64,000 nt of DNA. It comes from Aliterella atlantica CENA595 (lineage in GTDB: Bacteria; Cyanobacteriota; Cyanobacteriia; Cyanobacteriales; Chroococcidiopsidaceae). Where the stretch lies: assembly GCF_000952155.1 (NCBI RefSeq), contig NZ_JYON01000011.1, positions 1 to 64,000 on the forward strand, written 5' to 3'. A program made the position numbers and the translations under genes. The notes under the pieces were generated by a model. The model ran no database searches. It was not told the DNA's origin and was given only the letters and a program-made list of their open reading frames with translations. Below, piece after piece: positions 8,231 to 16,203 of this stretch; position 1 is the first letter of the stretch; each line of letters opens with the position of its first letter.

Positions 8231-9121
8231 TTGTTGAGTAAGCTCGATTCAGAAAAACTATACTATCCCTTGAAATCAGATTTTGATACTTTGGCTATTC
8301 AACAGCTTGTTAAAAGCAAGCTACTTGCGGCTGTAAATGAATATTTCCGGCATAATCAGTTAATCCAACAGCCTCAGTCTGTGCCTTTATATCGAGCTAA
8401 AGATTATAGTCGCGTGCTGTACATATCCAGCGTAGCTTTTGTACTCAGTAAAACGCTAAATATTCCTCCTTTAGAAATAGCTATAGCGATCGCTTCTCAT
8501 TTTCGCGCAGCCCCAATAGATATTACTGTTAATGTAGTAACACCAGGTTATCTTCACTTAGAGCCGACAGCATTTGGGCTAGCTAATTGGTTGCAAACCA
8601 TCCCATTTTTACCACGATTGCTAGCTAAGTCAACACCTAATGAGTATTTTAGCCCTATTGTGAATAATTCCTGTTTATTTTATATCCAACACGCTCATGC
8701 TCGTTGCTGCTCTTTGTTACATCAAGCCGAGCGCGAAGGAACGATCGCTCTGATTAAGAGTGAGGCGCAAGATAAATTATGTCATTGGGCGATCGCGCAA
8801 CCGCAACCTTTGCCTTGGTTAAACGCGCGATCTAGGTTGCGTTTTTGCCATCAGTCAGAATATGCGCTCATTGGCGAATTAGTAGAGGTATGCGATTGCA
8901 TCTACACATCTAGCAGCGATGAGCGGCGCTTTTGGCAAGCTGCGGCGAAACTAAGTCAAGCTTTCACTAGCTTTCATGGCTGCTGTAGGCTCTGGGGCGA
9001 GGTAAAGCAATTAGATCCCCAATTAGTAGAGGCGCGTTTGGGCTTGATTTTGGCTGTGCAAGTAGTGTTGCAATTCTTACTGGCCAAGCATTTAGGAGTC
9101 CTTGCGCCTCAAGAGTTATAG
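8231..9121 (+). CDS. Arginyl-tRNA synthetase-like protein lacking the catalytic domain (N-terminal Add-1 domain plus DALR domain)
   Basis: 296 residues. The first half matches the ArgRS N-terminal tRNA D-loop-recognition domain: residues about 75-105 (LEIAIAIASHF...VNVVTPGYLHLE) correspond to the VEVAGPGFIN-type segment. The second half starts with FYIQHAHARCCSLL, equivalent to the YVQYAHAR segment that opens the ArgRS anticodon-binding DALR domain. The HIGH and KMSKS catalytic regions between them are absent, so it cannot charge tRNA. It may bind tRNA or have another role. Only TTG codons (8231 or 8234) can start it; the in-frame stop is at 8210, and there is no methionine anywhere else in the protein. 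It contains nine cysteines, including two CC pairs. Confidence 0.8.
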   Translation: MLSKLDSEKLYYPLKSDFDTLAIQQLVKSKLLAAVNEYFRHNQLIQQPQSVPLYRAKDYSRVLYISSVAFVLSKTLNIPPLEIAIAIASHFRAAPIDITVNVVTPGYLHLEPTAFGLANWLQTIPFLPRLLAKSTPNEYFSPIVNNSCLFYIQHAHARCCSLLHQAEREGTIALIKSEAQDKLCHWAIAQPQPLPWLNARSRLRFCHQSEYALIGELVEVCDCIYTSSSDERRFWQAAAKLSQAFTSFHGCCRLWGEVKQLDPQLVEARLGLILAVQVVLQFLLAKHLGVLAPQEL

Positions 9122-9127
9122 GCTATC

Positions 9128-9143
9128 TCTATCTTAAGATAGA
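9128..9143 (+). terminator. Palindrome after ArgRS-like gene
   Basis: TCTATCTTAAGATAGA is a perfect 16-bp palindrome 7 bp after the stop codon, followed by AAGTTTTGTT. Without a loop it can form at most a 6-bp stem, so it is a weak terminator candidate. Confidence 0.35.
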
Positions 9144-9160
9144 AAGTTTTGTTACAGGTA

Positions 9161-9189
9161 ATGACAAAAGCCATGCTTTCAAGTATTAT
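9161..9189 (+). promoter_or_regulatory. Sigma-70-type promoter of the small-RNA locus
   Basis: ATGACA at 9161-9166 (5/6 to TTGACA) and TATTAT at 9184-9189 (5/6 to TATAAT) are separated by exactly 17 bp. Initiation would fall near 9195-9198, just before GTGTGAGGAG. Confidence 0.5.
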
Positions 9190-9195
9190 TGTCTT

Positions 9196-9258
9196 GTGTG
9201 AGGAGCGAACCAGTCAGGACACCGAGACGAAACACGGCCAGTCGTCGGTGTCCTTTCT
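9196..9258 (+). ncRNA. yfr2: Candidate small RNA of the Yfr2 family
   Basis: A near-consensus promoter ends at 9189, and about 60 bp downstream comes a long hairpin (arms 9216-9230 and 9242-9254, a 13-bp stem with a 2-nt bulge) followed by TTTCTGATTTG, giving an RNA of about 60-65 nt with its own terminator. The 5' end reads GTGTGAGGAGCGAACC and the loop contains GAAACA. Yfr2-family RNAs of cyanobacteria are 60-100 nt, have a conserved GAAACA-type loop motif and have been reported to pair with Yfr1; GTGTGAGGAG is the exact complement of the CUCCUCACAC part of Yfr1. No open reading frame covers the locus. Family assignment is from memory of the motifs and needs a covariance-model search. The same hairpin may end transcripts of the gene at 8231. 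Confidence 0.55.
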
Positions 9259-9266
9259 GATTTGTA

Positions 9267-10139
9267 CTATTCCCTAAGTAAGAATTTTTCGATGGCAACT
9301 GCGGCTCCATCTTGCTCTACGCTAGGAGCAACCCATTGGGCGATCGCTTGCACATCAGCAGGGGCATTGCCCATCGCTACACCAATGCCTGCATATTCGA
9401 GCATTTCTACATCGTTGAAGTTATCACCTACTGTCATTACTTGACTAGGTTCAAGCCCTAGTAGTTCTTCGGCTAAATAGCGCACGCCCGTACCTTTGTT
9501 GACACTGGGATTTGTGGCTTCAAAAAACGTGGCTACAGATGTAGTCAAATACAGTTCTGCAGGCGTGTATTGCTCTCGTAAATTGCCTAGCAAGCGATCG
9601 ATGACATCTGTATCGTCGCTGAGGGCTAAAACTTTGGTAGGAGCATTATCTAGTACGTTACGCAAGTCGCCGACAGCTATTGCTTCAATCTCCGAACGGG
9701 CGGAGTAAATTTCTGTTTCTGGGGTAATTTCTCGCACGTACAAGCGATCGTTGATATAGAAATGGACTGATAGTAAAGATTTTAGTTCTGGCTGTTCAAA
9801 GTAATCTAGCAATCTACGAGCAGTATTTGGATCTAAGCACCAATGACGGTGCAAGTGTCCTGTACTTGGGTTTTGTATCCACGCTCCTTGATACGCTAAT
9901 AAGGGCAAATTAGAGCCTATAGCCTGGTGAAAACGCAAAGCCGAGCGATACATACGTCCTGTAGCGATCGCAACTTGTATGCCTCTATTTTGCGCTGCTT
10001 TAACTGCTTGCTTGACGCTGGAGTTAATGTCGTTTGATACTCCGGCGATTGTCCCGTCAATATCTAGTACCAGTAGTTTAATATTGCTTGAGTCTAAAAG
10101 CGTTGCTGCTTGATTGTGATTAGCTAAAGATGCTTGCAT
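9267..10139 (-). CDS. Cof-type HAD-superfamily hydrolase
   Basis: 290 residues. Motif I is LLVLDIDGTIAG near residues 24-35 with the nucleophile and acid aspartates; motif II is VAIATGRMYR near residue 57; the invariant lysine lies in the VNKGTGVRYLAEELL segment; motif IV is MTVGDNFNDVEMLEYAG near residue 236. The large middle insertion (about 85-195) is a C2-type cap, as in Cof proteins that dephosphorylate sugar phosphates, FMN or PLP. The substrate cannot be read from sequence. It is transcribed convergently towards the small-RNA locus, whose hairpin could also end this transcript. Start ATG 10139 is directly downstream of a HIP1 site. Confidence 0.85.
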   Translation of the reverse strand: MQASLANHNQAATLLDSSNIKLLVLDIDGTIAGVSNDINSSVKQAVKAAQNRGIQVAIATGRMYRSALRFHQAIGSNLPLLAYQGAWIQNPSTGHLHRHWCLDPNTARRLLDYFEQPELKSLLSVHFYINDRLYVREITPETEIYSARSEIEAIAVGDLRNVLDNAPTKVLALSDDTDVIDRLLGNLREQYTPAELYLTTSVATFFEATNPSVNKGTGVRYLAEELLGLEPSQVMTVGDNFNDVEMLEYAGIGVAMGNAPADVQAIAQWVAPSVEQDGAAVAIEKFLLRE

Positions 10140-10204
10140 AGCGATCGCTTGTCAGTAATTCCATTTTGAGGGTAACAGGCTTTAAGTGCGATCGGTATGA
10201 TACT

Positions 10205-10234
10205 CGTAAGGGCGCAATGCATTGCGCCCTTACG
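10205..10234. repeat. Perfect 30-bp palindrome (cyanobacterial intergenic type)
   Basis: The left arm CGTAAGGGCGCAATG is directly followed by its reverse complement. Palindromes with this GGGCGCAATG/CATTGCGCCC core occur repeatedly in cyanobacterial intergenic DNA. It lies between the HAD gene start and the porin stop. Confidence 0.75.
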
Positions 10235-10238
10235 ATCG

Positions 10239-10268
10239 CATAGGCACAAAATACATTCTGTGCCTATG
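10239..10268 (-). terminator. Hairpin downstream of the porin gene
   Basis: CATAGGCACA and TGTGCCTATG form a 10-bp perfect stem with a 10-nt loop, 19 bp after the porin stop codon on the minus strand. There is no clear T-run on that strand, so it may stabilise the mRNA 3' end rather than terminate by itself. Confidence 0.45.
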
Positions 10269-10287
10269 TTTATTTAACTTCTAAAAT

Positions 10288-12027
10288 TTAGAAAGTGAAT
10301 GTAGTACGCAAAGTACCTACATAGATTGTATCGTTAGCATCGTTGTGTTCTGGGTTGAGAATTACGAGCAAGCCTGGAGTGATAGCTACGTTGTCAGTGA
10401 GTTGCAAGCGATATAAAGCTTCAATGTGGTAGGAAGTATCTGCATCTTCACCGCCAGCAACATCGCTGTCAGTAACTTTAGGTGGTTGACCGAAGATCAA
10501 ACCAAGTTGGCTACCTTCACGACCAAAGTCTTGCAGTGCTAGAGAAACGGCGTAGTTAAAGATTGTGGCACTGTCGTCGTTGTTGAGTTTGTTTTCTGCA
10601 TCTGTTAAACCAGCCCAACCAGATAGTGTTAGCTTGTCACTAGCGCGGAAACTAGCTTCTACACCGTAGTGGTTAGCTGCAGTAGGTACGTTACCGAAAG
10701 GTTGGTTAGCCAAAGCGCTACCTGTACCACCAGATAGAGCGACTGCATTAGACTCCGCTACACCGCCAATACCGTTTCCTTTGTCATAGCTACGAGCATA
10801 AGTTAAACCGATGTTGATTGCGTCGCTGGGTCGGAAAGAAATTTGACCTAAAGCGGCAAACGAACCATCAAATAAGCCTGTACCATCGGCAGGACTGTCA
10901 GCAGTAGGTGCTAAATAGCCAATAGATGCGCCAATAGCTCCATCGGGGTTAAAGTTGAGGGTTAGACCTGCACCACCGTTACCTTGGCGGTAGATGGGGT
11001 TGAATCGTCCGAAGCGAGAGATTGCACCGCGTCCGCTGCTTTCAAATGCTGGGTTGAATGTATAAACGTTATCATGAAATTCAACGTTAGAGAAGTCAAC
11101 TTGCGCTTGGATTCTTTCGCCAATGGGGAAGCGATAGAAGAAATCGTCGATTTCAAATTGATTTTCAGTATTGGTTTCAAAGCCCAAACGAGTCATGTTA
11201 GTGCCAGTTGCATCAGTAAACGAACCGATGTTAGCTGCTTGCAGACGGGTTCTTAATAAGTCTCTGCCAGTGAAGCTGGTGTTGAAGTTCAAACGAGCGC
11301 GAGCGCTAAAGGTAGTGTTTGTGTCTGCATCTATATCTCCGCCACCTACTGCATCGCCACCAAATACATCAGAAACAGCCGCAACTACTTCTCCCGTCAA
11401 CTTGGTTGTAGTTGAGAACTGGTTGGCTTCTAGTTCAGCAGTCCGTACTTCTAAAGCATCTACACGACCACGCAAGGTAGCAAGTTCTGCCGCAAATTCT
11501 TCTTGCAAGCGCTGCAATGTAGCTAAATCTTCTTTGCTTACTAAGTCAGCAGTTGCAGTGGCAATGAGTTCGTTAACGCGGTCCAAACAAGCGTTCAAAC
11601 CAGCCGCAAATTCGTAACGAGTTAAAGCGCGATTACCGCGATATGTACCGTCTGGATAACCAGCAATACAACCATAACGTTCAACTAAAGACTGCAATGC
11701 TTGGAACGCCCAGTCTGTAGGTTGTACGTCTGATAGCTGAGAAACTGATGTTACCTGAGCTAGTGAATCGTTGGTTGCAGGTGCAGCTTGGGTTTCAGTT
11801 TGTGCGGGTGCAGCTTGAGTCTCTGTTTCTGCGGGTGCAAATTGACTGATAACTACTGGTGCTGGCTTGTCAGCGATTTGTAAAGTTTCGTTGCTTACTG
11901 CTGCATTTTGGCTGGGAACTAAATCTGCTGCCGAGGCTTCTACTGCTTGAGCGCGACCTGCTACCAATAAAGTAGCTCCGAGTAGAACTGGACTTAGCTT
12001 TAAAGCATTCCAAAAAATCTTAGACAT
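10288..12027 (-). CDS. Iron uptake porin (SLH domain plus OprB-type beta barrel)
   Basis: 579 residues. An N-terminal signal peptide (MSKIFWNALKLSPVLLGATL, cleavage near AQA) is followed by a Thr/Ala/Pro-rich stretch, an SLH domain at about 95-160 (VQPTDWAFQALQSLVERYGC, YRGNRALTRYEFAAGL) that tethers the protein to peptidoglycan, a short coiled coil (about 165-205) and a C-terminal beta barrel ending in aromatic residue F (RTTFTF). Cyanobacterial SLH-OprB porins form the main outer-membrane channels, and some are implicated in inorganic iron uptake. The gene is monocistronic by context. Its leader has a possible Yfr1 site (listed separately). Family certain; the iron specificity follows family naming, not this sequence. 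Confidence 0.9.
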   Translation of the reverse strand: MSKIFWNALKLSPVLLGATLLVAGRAQAVEASAADLVPSQNAAVSNETLQIADKPAPVVISQFAPAETETQAAPAQTETQAAPATNDSLAQVTSVSQLSDVQPTDWAFQALQSLVERYGCIAGYPDGTYRGNRALTRYEFAAGLNACLDRVNELIATATADLVSKEDLATLQRLQEEFAAELATLRGRVDALEVRTAELEANQFSTTTKLTGEVVAAVSDVFGGDAVGGGDIDADTNTTFSARARLNFNTSFTGRDLLRTRLQAANIGSFTDATGTNMTRLGFETNTENQFEIDDFFYRFPIGERIQAQVDFSNVEFHDNVYTFNPAFESSGRGAISRFGRFNPIYRQGNGGAGLTLNFNPDGAIGASIGYLAPTADSPADGTGLFDGSFAALGQISFRPSDAINIGLTYARSYDKGNGIGGVAESNAVALSGGTGSALANQPFGNVPTAANHYGVEASFRASDKLTLSGWAGLTDAENKLNNDDSATIFNYAVSLALQDFGREGSQLGLIFGQPPKVTDSDVAGGEDADTSYHIEALYRLQLTDNVAITPGLLVILNPEHNDANDTIYVGTLRTTFTF

Positions 12028-12035
12028 ATATTTAT

Positions 12036-12047
12036 CTCACTCACACC
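12036..12047 (-). promoter_or_regulatory. Possible Yfr1 small-RNA target in the porin leader
   Basis: On the minus strand the leader reads GGTGTGAGTGAG 8 nt before the ATG. GTGTGAG is the perfect complement of CUCACAC in the conserved Yfr1 motif, and the site overlaps the ribosome-binding region. Yfr1 is reported to repress porin mRNAs in Prochlorococcus. The match is only 7 contiguous bases, so this is inference. Confidence 0.35.
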
Positions 12048-12233
12048 GATGTTTTTTACTTTGGCAGTTAGGAAGCTTTGCTTCGTTTTACTTCTTAGCT
12101 GCTTTCACATATCCTCAAGTCAAATTATACAAACTATTTGTTTAAATGTGTCAACAAAAAGTTAGACTTTTGGATTGATTTACCTTAAGTTTATTTTTGC
12201 TTTACTTGGTAAAGAAATAATTACCCAGAGATT

Positions 12234-12264
12234 GTAGGGTGCGTTGACTTGCAACGCACCCTAC
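12234..12264 (-). terminator. 13-bp perfect hairpin after the Crp/Fnr gene
   Basis: GTAGGGTGCGTTG and its exact reverse complement flank a 5-nt loop, 7 bp beyond the stop codon of the minus-strand regulator. The GGTGCGTT core is a common cyanobacterial intergenic palindrome. It may terminate the transcript. Confidence 0.55.
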
Positions 12265-12270
12265 TTGAAG

Positions 12271-12831
12271 CTACTGGCAAGCAATAATTAACTGCCTTTG
12301 ATGGCGCACTAGCAAGCCTTCTTCTTCAAACTGCTGCAACATTCTAGTTACAGATACTCTAGTTGTATTAATAACTTCAGCAATTTCTTGATGAGTAATT
12401 GCTAAGTCTATTAGCTGACCTTGTTCGACATCGCGCCCAAACTTCTTACTTAGCCATTCTAAAAACTGCCACAATCTAAGAGATACAGGTTTGCGATGTA
12501 TGATACTTAAAAGCTCTTCAGTTTGTTGAATATGCACGAGCATTGCTTCTATTGCTTCACACCACAAATCGGAAGGAAGCATAGTTGTTTCTACACTGGT
12601 TAAGCACTCAATTTGATAAGGCTGGACGCGCGATAAAGAATGCCCGACGATATCGCCTTTACCCCAATAGCCTAATACAATTAGCGTACCTTGTTCGCTC
12701 CAAGTAAACGTGCGGATTGCTCCCCTGTCTATTTTCCACAAAATGTCATGACGCGGTGGAATCATCTCTCGGCGGCTAAATACCCGCTGCGTCAGCATAG
12801 AGGGTAAAGTTGGAGTCAAAGTAGTTGACAT
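12271..12831 (-). CDS. Crp/Fnr family transcriptional regulator
   Basis: 186 residues from ATG 12831. A longer frame extends to 12981, but its first 50 residues are not regulator-like and the shorter start (MSTTLTPTL) gives the usual length for this subgroup. The N-terminal beta barrel includes LWKIDRGAIRTFTW and VLGYWGKGDIVG; the C-terminal winged helix has ITHQEIAEVINTTRVSVTRM. The barrel is short, and no cAMP-binding Arg-Ala motif is visible, so the ligand is unknown. This is the second Crp/Fnr gene within 6 kb; the two share the HTH pattern but little in the barrel. It lies just upstream of the divergently unrelated phosphate regulators. Confidence 0.8.
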   Translation of the reverse strand: MSTTLTPTLPSMLTQRVFSRREMIPPRHDILWKIDRGAIRTFTWSEQGTLIVLGYWGKGDIVGHSLSRVQPYQIECLTSVETTMLPSDLWCEAIEAMLVHIQQTEELLSIIHRKPVSLRLWQFLEWLSKKFGRDVEQGQLIDLAITHQEIAEVINTTRVSVTRMLQQFEEEGLLVRHQRQLIIACQ

Positions 12832-13071
12832 AGATAAGACCGTTGTTGAAGTGTTTACCTGGTGTCTTTCTCTCTTTAATGGTTTTTGTTGGCTAATTAA
12901 TATAGATGCGCCGCTTTTTAGCAAACTATACCCGCGATCGCACTTTGGGACAAAAATGTTTTCAATTCTCAAGCTGCACACTTATTTTGCTATGTGCATC
13001 CTACCACTGCCAGTTTAAGAATTGGTCAAGGTAGCATTAATTATTTCTCTACTATAAATAGTAAATTCTTA

Positions 13072-13740
13072 TCAACCTCTATGACCTGTAACTATGTAGG
13101 CTACTCGCTGACCGATATTCGTTGCATGATCTGCCATCCTTTCGATATGACGGATTGCTAAAGCTAAAAGCAAAATTGGCTCTACTACTCCTTTGATATC
13201 CCGCTCGTTGGCTAAGGTGTGGTAAAGATTTTTATATGCAGTATCAACAACATCATCCAAACGCTTGACAGAACGCCCCAACTGTGGATCTAAATCGGCT
13301 AGTGATAACAAGCTAGTAGCTAGCATTGCTTGAGCGTGATGAGACATAACTTCAATTTGCGGTACGCATGGATGAGGCGAATAAGGAAATATTTTCACAG
13401 CTATTTCGCCTAAATCCTCAGCATAGTCGCCAATTCGTTCCAAATCTCGGATTAGCTGCATAAAAGCACTAATAGAACGCAAATCTTGGGCTACAGGTCC
13501 CTCCAAAGCAATCAAAGCAGCACATTCTAACTCGATTTGGCGATAAAACTGGTCGATTTGTTTATCTAAAATCGGTAGTTGTTCGGCGGCTGTCAAATCG
13601 CGGGCAAAAAGGGCTTGATGGCTCAAGCGAAAGGAATTTTCTACTAAAGCGCCCATGCGTAAAATATCTCGCTCTAAGCGCCGAATGCGGCGTTCAAAAT
13701 GAGGTCGTTCGGGATTGCGATCGGAAACAGCAATGGTCAC
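13072..13740 (-). CDS. phoU: Phosphate signalling protein PhoU (SphU)
   Basis: 222 residues forming two PhoU repeats of three helices: residues about 15-105 (RDLERIGDYAEDLGEIA, the ExxxD metal-binding pattern) and 115-215 (RHIERMADHATNIGQRV, the same pattern). PhoU connects the phosphate state to the sensor kinase and dampens the Pho response when phosphate is ample; in Synechocystis the orthologue SphU restrains SphS. It is the last gene of a cluster sphR-sphS-phoU on the minus strand, 51 bp after sphS, so co-transcription is likely. Both repeats and their metal-binding acidic residues are intact. Confidence 0.95.
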   Translation of the reverse strand: MTIAVSDRNPERPHFERRIRRLERDILRMGALVENSFRLSHQALFARDLTAAEQLPILDKQIDQFYRQIELECAALIALEGPVAQDLRSISAFMQLIRDLERIGDYAEDLGEIAVKIFPYSPHPCVPQIEVMSHHAQAMLATSLLSLADLDPQLGRSVKRLDDVVDTAYKNLYHTLANERDIKGVVEPILLLALAIRHIERMADHATNIGQRVAYIVTGHRG

Positions 13741-13791
13741 TGAGCTTTTAGTAGCAATTATTAGCAGTTACATACACTACTAAATATAGTG

Positions 13792-15093
13792 TCACTTATT
13801 AAAATCAGCCAGAACTTCAGGTAATTCGATTTGCAACCACGCGCCGCCAGTTTCGGGATGGTTTTTGGCTTTAACAGTACCATTGTGGGCTAGAACAATC
13901 TGCCGCACGATCGCTAGCCCCAAGCCGCTACCTGTAATCACAGGTGCATCTAAAGAACCATGCAACTGCCTTGTACGATCGCTTTCACAGCGGTACAAGC
14001 GATCGAAGACATATGGTAAATCGGCGACAGGAAAACCCCTACCGCAATCAATAACATTAATTTGCACCTGTTTGGGAGCATCTTTAGTCGGCAGCAAATT
14101 AACAACAACATAGATAGTAGCTTGGGGAGGGCTGTATTTAATGCTGTTGTCTAGCAAATTCAAAAATACTTGAGTTAGCCGCGCTTTATCTGCTCTAATC
14201 CATACTGGGCAAGGTTCCGAGTATGATAACTGCAATTGATGCGATTGCGCCAAAGGTTCCAAAGTTTGCCAAGCAACATCAACTAGCGATCGCACTTCGA
14301 CTGGTTGCAGATTTAATTGCTTATGAGGTTCGAGTTCCAAATGACTAATTTCTAGCCAGTTATGGACTAAATTAATTAAACGGTCAATTTCAGGCAGCAA
14401 GCGATCTACCAAGCGGCGAAATGGCGATTCTATGTGCTGCTGCAAAGTTTCTACGACAAGACGAATTGAAGTTAGGGGCGTTCGCAGTTCGTGCGCCAAA
14501 TCGGAAATCAAGCGATCGCGGCTTTGGGAAATTTCTACAATTGGTTGCTGATTTTCCAGAAATACGCCTACACCATCGTCAGGTAAAGGCAAGCTACACG
14601 CCCGCAGTTTTAAAGACTTTAGTTTGCCGATCGCACTCGCATCAGCGCTAGTTGGATGAAATACCCACTCGTAAATTTGTTGTTGTTGGCGATCGCGGGT
14701 TTGCTCGATTAGTCGATCGAGTTCGTAAGAGCGCACCAATTCTAATAATAAGCGTACCTGTCCTGGTTCCCACTTTTGCAGCCCTAATAAATCCCGCGCT
14801 TGTTGATTGCACCACAGCAATTGATTTTCTTCGTCAACTTGCAAGTAGCCTACTGGTGCTACACCCAGAATTGTCTGGCAAGTTTGCAGTTGGATTTCTA
14901 GTTCTTGCTGACGCTGATTTTGCCGCGCGATTTCTCTACGCAAGCGCCCAATAACTGGTAGTGCTATCTCAGAATCATCAGTTGCAAACCCTTTGAGTAA
15001 TTGTTGCAGCTTGCGGTTCGATCGGATTTTTTGCCACAGCCAAAAACCAATACCAATTGATAACCCTAGTAAAAAATCAACCACAGGCAACAC
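13792..15093 (-). CDS. sphS: Phosphate sensor histidine kinase SphS (PhoR type)
   Basis: 433 residues from a GTG start. One N-terminal membrane helix (VVDFLLGLSIGIGFWLW) is followed by a PAS-like domain (about 55-185, with VAPVGYLQVDEENQLLWCN), the HisKA domain with phospho-acceptor His in SDLAHELRTPLTS, and the HATPase domain with N box NLLDNSIKYS, G1 DCGRGF and G2 GSGLGLAIV. PhoR/SphS kinases phosphorylate the partner regulator under phosphate limitation. It lies between sphR and phoU on the same strand. As in other SphS proteins, there is no large periplasmic sensor domain, which fits control through PhoU or the transporter rather than direct phosphate sensing. Confidence 0.92.
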   Translation of the reverse strand: MLPVVDFLLGLSIGIGFWLWQKIRSNRKLQQLLKGFATDDSEIALPVIGRLRREIARQNQRQQELEIQLQTCQTILGVAPVGYLQVDEENQLLWCNQQARDLLGLQKWEPGQVRLLLELVRSYELDRLIEQTRDRQQQQIYEWVFHPTSADASAIGKLKSLKLRACSLPLPDDGVGVFLENQQPIVEISQSRDRLISDLAHELRTPLTSIRLVVETLQQHIESPFRRLVDRLLPEIDRLINLVHNWLEISHLELEPHKQLNLQPVEVRSLVDVAWQTLEPLAQSHQLQLSYSEPCPVWIRADKARLTQVFLNLLDNSIKYSPPQATIYVVVNLLPTKDAPKQVQINVIDCGRGFPVADLPYVFDRLYRCESDRTRQLHGSLDAPVITGSGLGLAIVRQIVLAHNGTVKAKNHPETGGAWLQIELPEVLADFNK

Positions 15094-15162
15094 CCAAGCT
15101 GATGCTTATCGATTTTGATGAGGGTTATTTTAAGGTATCTTATTTTTTAGCGATCGCTACCT

Positions 15163-15864
15163 CTAACCAAAGCGATAACCAAATCCGCGCACAGTAATTA
15201 TGTACTCAGGATGGCTGGGATCTAGCTCTAGCTTTTCTCTTAGCCAGCGAATATGCACATCTACAGTTTTACTGTCGCCGACAAAATCCGCTCCCCAAAT
15301 TTGATCTAACAACTGTTCGCGCGACCATACTCGGCGGGGATAATTTATAAATAGTTCTAAAAGCCGGAACTCTTTGGGAGATAGGCTAACTTCTGCTTGG
15401 CGTACCATAACGCGACACTCTTGCGGGTAAAGCACAATATCTTTAAACTGCAAGACTGGTATCTGCGGCAAACCACCCAAACGCTGGCGGCGCAATAAAG
15501 CGCGACAGCGGGCAATTAATTCGCGCATACTAAATGGCTTAGTTATATAGTCGTCAGCACCGACTTCTAAGCCCAACACGCGATCGGTTTCGCTACCTTT
15601 GGCACTCAAGATCAAAATTGGTACGGGATTGCCTTGATGGCGCAGCAAGCGGCATATATCCATACCGTTTACTTGTGGCAGCATCAAATCTAAAATTACG
15701 AGATCGAAGGGAAACTCATTCAAGCCGTATTCTACACCTTGAAGTAAAGCTAAAGCCGATCGCCCGTCTGTAGCTGTTGCGATCGTATAGCCTTCTCCTT
15801 CCAAACCCAGCACGACCATTTCCCGAATTAGTTCTTCATCTTCTACTACTAAAATGCGGCTCAT
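15163..15864 (-). CDS. sphR: Phosphate response regulator SphR (OmpR/PhoB family)
   Basis: 233 residues from ATG 15864 (MSRILVVEDEELI); an in-frame ATG at 15915 would add 17 residues with no domain match. The receiver domain has the acidic pocket (VEDEE), phospho-acceptor Asp in VILDLMLPQVNG and Lys in YITKPF; the C-terminal winged helix is of OmpR type (LSPKEFRLLELF, SREQLLDQIWG, VDVHIRWLREKLE, VRGFGYRFG). It activates Pho genes by binding PyTTAA-type octamer repeats. First gene of the sphR-sphS-phoU cluster; 69 bp separate it from sphS. Confidence 0.92.
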   Translation of the reverse strand: MSRILVVEDEELIREMVVLGLEGEGYTIATATDGRSALALLQGVEYGLNEFPFDLVILDLMLPQVNGMDICRLLRHQGNPVPILILSAKGSETDRVLGLEVGADDYITKPFSMRELIARCRALLRRQRLGGLPQIPVLQFKDIVLYPQECRVMVRQAEVSLSPKEFRLLELFINYPRRVWSREQLLDQIWGADFVGDSKTVDVHIRWLREKLELDPSHPEYIITVRGFGYRFG

Positions 15865-16203
15865 TTGTCCGATCTCTGCCCTGGGAGGACTCTTGATTAT
15901 TTCGCGGGTAAACATGAATGAAAAACTATTTGCTTTTGCACACCATTATTATCCGCTCTAATGGGACATATAACTTTTTTCTTATCTTGTCAGGAAATAA
16001 TGTGTTTATGCCTTGACATTCTCTTAAAGCTATGTATAAATCTTGATAGTACATTTGTTCTGTACGCAGAACTTTCAGGAAAAGCATAGATATTTCCGTA
16101 ATTTCACTACATTGAGCAAACTGTTATCGAAGCTACATTAGACGCAAACGTAGCAGAGATTTTGTTTGTCTCCATCAGCGTTGCAACTTTTAAGGAGTAA
16201 AAT
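15865..16203. other. Divergent intergenic region, sphR and coiled-coil gene
   Basis: About 340 bp between the chosen sphR start and the coiled-coil gene, AT-rich. AAGGAG at 16192-16197 is a strong ribosome site 6 bp before ATG 16204. No clear Pho box or RNA gene was seen. Confidence 0.45.

Noticed and set aside
9191..9254. Yfr1 itself on the minus strand (GCTCCTCACAC after a hairpin)
   Set aside because: Only 10 of 11 motif bases match, and the minus strand lacks a good second hairpin with a T-run; the plus strand has a matching promoter and terminator, so the Yfr2-type reading is preferred.
11171..11617. 148-codon open frame opposite the porin gene
   Set aside because: It is an antisense shadow of a well-supported beta-barrel gene and has no protein-like features.
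12832..12981. Longer N-terminus for the second Crp/Fnr regulator
   Set aside because: The extra 50 residues do not look like a Crp barrel and the shorter start gives the usual length.
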